Source of the DNA: Listeria ilorinensis
GTDB taxonomy: Bacteria; Bacillota; Bacilli; Lactobacillales; Listeriaceae
Direction of reading: 5' to 3'
NCBI RefSeq assembly: GCF_913566895.1
Contig: NZ_CAJYCN010000005.1
Location: 186,001 to 250,000, forward strand
Length of the DNA: 64,000 bases
Part shown: piece by piece, positions 61,692-64,000 of the stretch
Position numbering within the stretch: position 1 is the stretch's first letter
How the letters are laid out: each line of letters starts with the position of its first letter
Program-made: the position numbers and the translations under genes
The notes under the pieces: generated by a model
Databases searched by the model: none
Seen by the model: the letters and a program-made list of their open reading frames with translations, nothing else
What the model was told of the DNA's origin: nothing

Positions 61692-62444
61692 ATGGATATT
61701 ATTGTATCAAGTTACATCGGTGACAAGGTGTTAGTGCGTGTTTTTAACAAAGACGGTGTGCCTTTGGCGATTGGCGGGCAGAAAACAGCCAGCTGGGGCG
61801 ATACAGCGGATACGATCGACGTTTCCACAAAAACCGGCGGGATTCTTAACTATAATGAATTGATGATGTCTGTAGGCGTCACGGCGGATCAGCTGCCGAA
61901 TAAAGAATATAACAATTTCAAGGAGTATATTCAGGGTCAAAATGATTGGAAAATTGATGTTGACGGCGCTGTCCCTTCCACAAATGAGGCTTACGACGAT
62001 TTGCGTAGAGCAAAGAAAAACGGCGAACCTGTCTTTGTTTCTCAAATCGATTTGGGACGTAATGAAGAGCGGCTGGGTATTGCGATCGTGGTAGACGTGT
62101 CCAATGAAGCAAGCAAGGGCGACACGGTCAGCTTTAAATTATCCTTGCAAGGCACTGGCGAATACATCGAACGTCCATATACGGCGCCTGTTGCACCGAC
62201 TGCGATCACTCAAACACCTATCGCGGTCAAAGTTGGCGAAACGAAAGAACTTTCGATTACAACAACCCCGGCAGACGCAAGCAAAGAATTTATCTATGCT
62301 ATTGATGACGACACGATCGCAACAGTGAATTATTCAAGCGGAGCAGTAACCGGCCTTAAAGTTGGTACTGCGAAACTGAATATTATCAGTAAGTATAATG
62401 CTGCAGTTACGAAAGAAGTCGCTGTCGCGGTTACATCAGCATAA
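61692..62444 (+). CDS. Major tail protein with C-terminal Ig-like (Big_2) domain
   Basis: This is 250 residues. The N-terminal ~160 residues are a TP901-1-type tube protein (SYIGDKVLVRVFNKDGVPLA, AIVVDVSNEASKGDTVSFKL). The C-terminal ~85 residues form a Big_2 Ig-like domain (VKVGETKELSITTTPADASK; GLKVGTAKLNIISKYN), probably displayed on the tail surface for weak binding to the host envelope. A terminator follows. Confidence 0.88.
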   Translation: MDIIVSSYIGDKVLVRVFNKDGVPLAIGGQKTASWGDTADTIDVSTKTGGILNYNELMMSVGVTADQLPNKEYNNFKEYIQGQNDWKIDVDGAVPSTNEAYDDLRRAKKNGEPVFVSQIDLGRNEERLGIAIVVDVSNEASKGDTVSFKLSLQGTGEYIERPYTAPVAPTAITQTPIAVKVGETKELSITTTPADASKEFIYAIDDDTIATVNYSSGAVTGLKVGTAKLNIISKYNAAVTKEVAVAVTSA

Positions 62445-62449
62445 TAATC

Positions 62450-62487
62450 AACCCCCTAGCCATTTAACACGCTAGGGGGTTCTTTTA
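62450..62487 (+). terminator. Terminator after the major tail gene
   Basis: AACCCCCTAGC and GCTAGGGGGTT form an 11-bp stem with a 10-base loop, followed by CTTTT. Such a terminator lets the tube gene be expressed more than the downstream chaperone and tape measure. Confidence 0.85.
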
Positions 62488-62500
62488 GGAGGAAAAAAGA

Positions 62501-62962
62501 ATGGCACAAGCAGGAAGCTTTCTACAATGCGAACGGCTGGAACTAAGCAGCGGTGTCTACCGTTTGCGCTTAACTAAGTACTGGATTCGGAAATTGAAAA
62601 ACGATTATGACATTGATGCGCTTGCCTTTTATCGGGCGGCTTTGCTGGGCAACCAAACAGACCCGGAAATGTTTGGGAACACGATTGGCGGAATCTTTTT
62701 TGCAGAGCTTAACGCTTTCGAAGACGTGTTCACGGAAAAACAGGCGTCCGATATTGCCGAATTAGCTATGCAAGAACTAGGAGCAGAAGCGTTTCAAACG
62801 AAAATTTATAACGCCTTATCAATGGCCTTCATGACGAAAGACCAATACGACAATTATCAACAAGTACTAAAAATCTTACGTGATCCAGACATTGAGGAAG
62901 AAGTAAAAAAGTTGATGATCTCGAAATCGAATTCGCTGCTGCGGTCGTCGATCTCGGGATAA
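62501..62962 (+). CDS. Tail assembly chaperone, short form (G-like)
   Basis: This is 153 residues with TTAGGAGG upstream. Helical protein (LTKYWIRKLKNDYDIDALAF…MAFMTKDQYDNYQQVLKILR). In the position before the tape measure, it acts as chaperone. A slippery site at 62905-62911 lets ribosomes shift to make a longer GT form. Confidence 0.8.
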   Translation: MAQAGSFLQCERLELSSGVYRLRLTKYWIRKLKNDYDIDALAFYRAALLGNQTDPEMFGNTIGGIFFAELNAFEDVFTEKQASDIAELAMQELGAEAFQTKIYNALSMAFMTKDQYDNYQQVLKILRDPDIEEEVKKLMISKSNSLLRSSISG

Positions 62963-63255
62963 ATCCGTCTGATTTCTGGCAAATGACGGATCGCGAATTT
63001 TATGCGATTTACATTTACAACTTAGAAAAAGGTCTTTCTGATCGATTGAAAGACCGTGAAACCATCTTGAACGCGATTCTTAACGCGAACCGGAAGAGCG
63101 GTTCAGAGGCTTTCAAGATGTCGTTTGAAGAGCGAATCGAACCGCCTTCAAAAGCGATTGTAAAAACAGAAGAAGCAAGGCAAGCGCTGTTTGCGGAATT
63201 TGGACATCTTGATTTAACGCCATTCGGGCTTGGAGGTGATAACAATGGCGAATAA
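62905..63255 (+). other. -1 frameshift site and T extension of the tail chaperone (prophage 2)
   Basis: A-AAA-AAG (62905-62911) is in frame with the G gene. Shifting -1 gives a continuous frame (VDDLEIEFAAAVVDLGINPS, then DFWQMTDREFYAIYIYNLEK) to TAA 63253-63255. The apparent gene at 62983 therefore lies inside the T extension and needs no own start. The T end overlaps the tape-measure ATG at 63245. Confidence 0.87.
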
Positions 63256-64000
63256 GAAAAAAGAAGAAATCCGGGCGGACATCGTTGTTGATGGCTCCGG
63301 TACTAAAAAAGGCGCCGACCAGGTTGTCGACAATCTCGAACGCGTGGAAGATGCCTTTGACGAATTAGCCGACGACGCGAAGAAAAAAGGCGAGCAGGTA
63401 GAAGAATCTAGCAGCAAGATGGGCGCCGCCTTTTCTAAAATCGGGGAAGCAATCGGCGAAATCGTTCCCGCCGTATCTGCTGCCCTTGCGGGTGCTGGTG
63501 CGCTTGGTGTCAGTTTAGCAAGTGACTTTGTCGACTCACAAACAAAAATTCAAAATTCGTTCGGTCTGACTGGCGACGAAGCCCAAAAAATGAACGCAAT
63601 TGTAAAAGATGTTTGGTCCGATGGTTTCGGTGAATCGGTTGAGGATGTAACCGAAACGCTTGTCAAAGTCAAACAACAGCTTAAAGGTATCAATGATGAA
63701 GACCTTGCGGACGCGACGAAATACGCGCAAGTATACGCGGAGACATTCGACGCAGATGTAACAGAATCACTCAGGGGTGTGAATGCACTCATGGAAGCAT
63801 ACGGAATGACCGCGGAAGAAGCGTTTGACTATATGACTACCGGGGCGCAAAAGGGTCTCAACAAAACCGACGAGCTAGGCGACAACCTGGCGGAATATGC
63901 GACATTATTCGAAGAAAGCGGATACTCGGCGAGTGAAATGTTTGACATACTGCAAGCCGGACTAGATGCAGGCGCTTACAACTTAGATAAAGTGAACGAC
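63245..64000 (+). CDS. Tail tape measure protein, cut by the window end
   Basis: ATG 63245 with GGAGGTG upstream opens a frame of 252 codons still open at the window end. Coiled-coil start (NKKKEEIRADIVVDGSGTKK, then VDNLERVEDAFDELADDAKK), a Gly/Ala hydrophobic part (VPAVSAALAGAGALGVSLAS) and TP901-type core (FGLTGDEAQKMNAIVKDVWS; TEDLGDN-like) identify the tape measure. It determines tail length. Confidence 0.92.
   Translation, partial: MANKKKEEIRADIVVDGSGTKKGADQVVDNLERVEDAFDELADDAKKKGEQVEESSSKMGAAFSKIGEAIGEIVPAVSAALAGAGALGVSLASDFVDSQTKIQNSFGLTGDEAQKMNAIVKDVWSDGFGESVEDVTETLVKVKQQLKGINDEDLADATKYAQVYAETFDADVTESLRGVNALMEAYGMTAEEAFDYMTTGAQKGLNKTDELGDNLAEYATLFEESGYSASEMFDILQAGLDAGAYNLDKVND

Noticed and set aside
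62983-63255. Independent 90-residue gene after the tail chaperone
   Set aside because: It lies in the -1 frame of the upstream gene with a slippery heptamer and no ribosome site, so it is better explained as the T extension.

Overview
This window looks like a low-to-mid GC Gram-positive chromosome (Bacillota, Bacilli). It contains two unrelated siphovirus prophages, with a degraded defence locus and a type I-B CRISPR-Cas locus between them. The 3' half of the CRISPR repeat (ending TTATGAAATGTAAAT) and the cas6-8b-7-5-3-4-1-2 order are what I would expect in Listeria and relatives, and prophage 2 has a Lin1244/Lin1753-type replication protein. I therefore favour Listeriaceae or a close neighbour, but nothing in the window fixes the species.

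Region 1 (1 to ~32.6 kb, + strand) is most of a cos-like, HK97-type prophage whose left end lies outside the window. It starts in a replication module: DUF2800 nuclease, DUF2815 ssDNA-binding protein, family A DNA polymerase, an internal tyrosine recombinase, a truncated methyltransferase, a VapE-type primase/helicase, a GTTGCC-rich iteron region, a VRR-NUC nuclease and an SNF2 helicase. An ArpU-type late regulator follows, then a late promoter, two odd tRNA-like genes, HNH and terminases, the head and tail genes (with a -1 frameshift in the tail chaperone), holin and amidase.

Region 2 (~32.6-34.5 kb, - strand) is a cluster of small accessory genes. At least three of its four promoters carry the same perfect palindrome TATAGTGCATGCACTATA. 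Its position just after the lysin is where Listeria phages often carry anti-CRISPR genes, but no homology is visible.

Region 3 (~34.3-36.6 kb) holds an HTH-fused cytosine-5 methyltransferase with a 49-residue partner ORF. Beside it are two tail-to-tail remnants: the C-terminal half of a D12-class adenine methyltransferase and the C-terminal end of a FokI-like type IIS endonuclease. I read these two as a dead FokI-family restriction-modification system.

Region 4 (~36.7-45.14 kb, AT-rich) is the type I-B CRISPR-Cas operon. It has a good promoter, a Cas6 that seems short at its N terminus, an internal terminator between cas5 and cas3, a leader with GTCGAC inverted repeats, and an array of only two repeats and one spacer.

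Region 5 (45.2 kb to the end) is the second prophage. It begins with an integrase less than 100 bp from the CRISPR array, followed by a membrane-anchored lysogeny protein, a CI/Cro switch with four matching operators, small early genes (one split by a stop codon, one a Dam fragment), a DUF4373 replication protein, an ArpU-type regulator, and the same GTGCTATTATGATAG late-promoter element as in prophage 1. SPP1/PBSX-like packaging and head genes, tail genes with a second -1 frameshift, and a tape-measure gene cut by the window end complete it.
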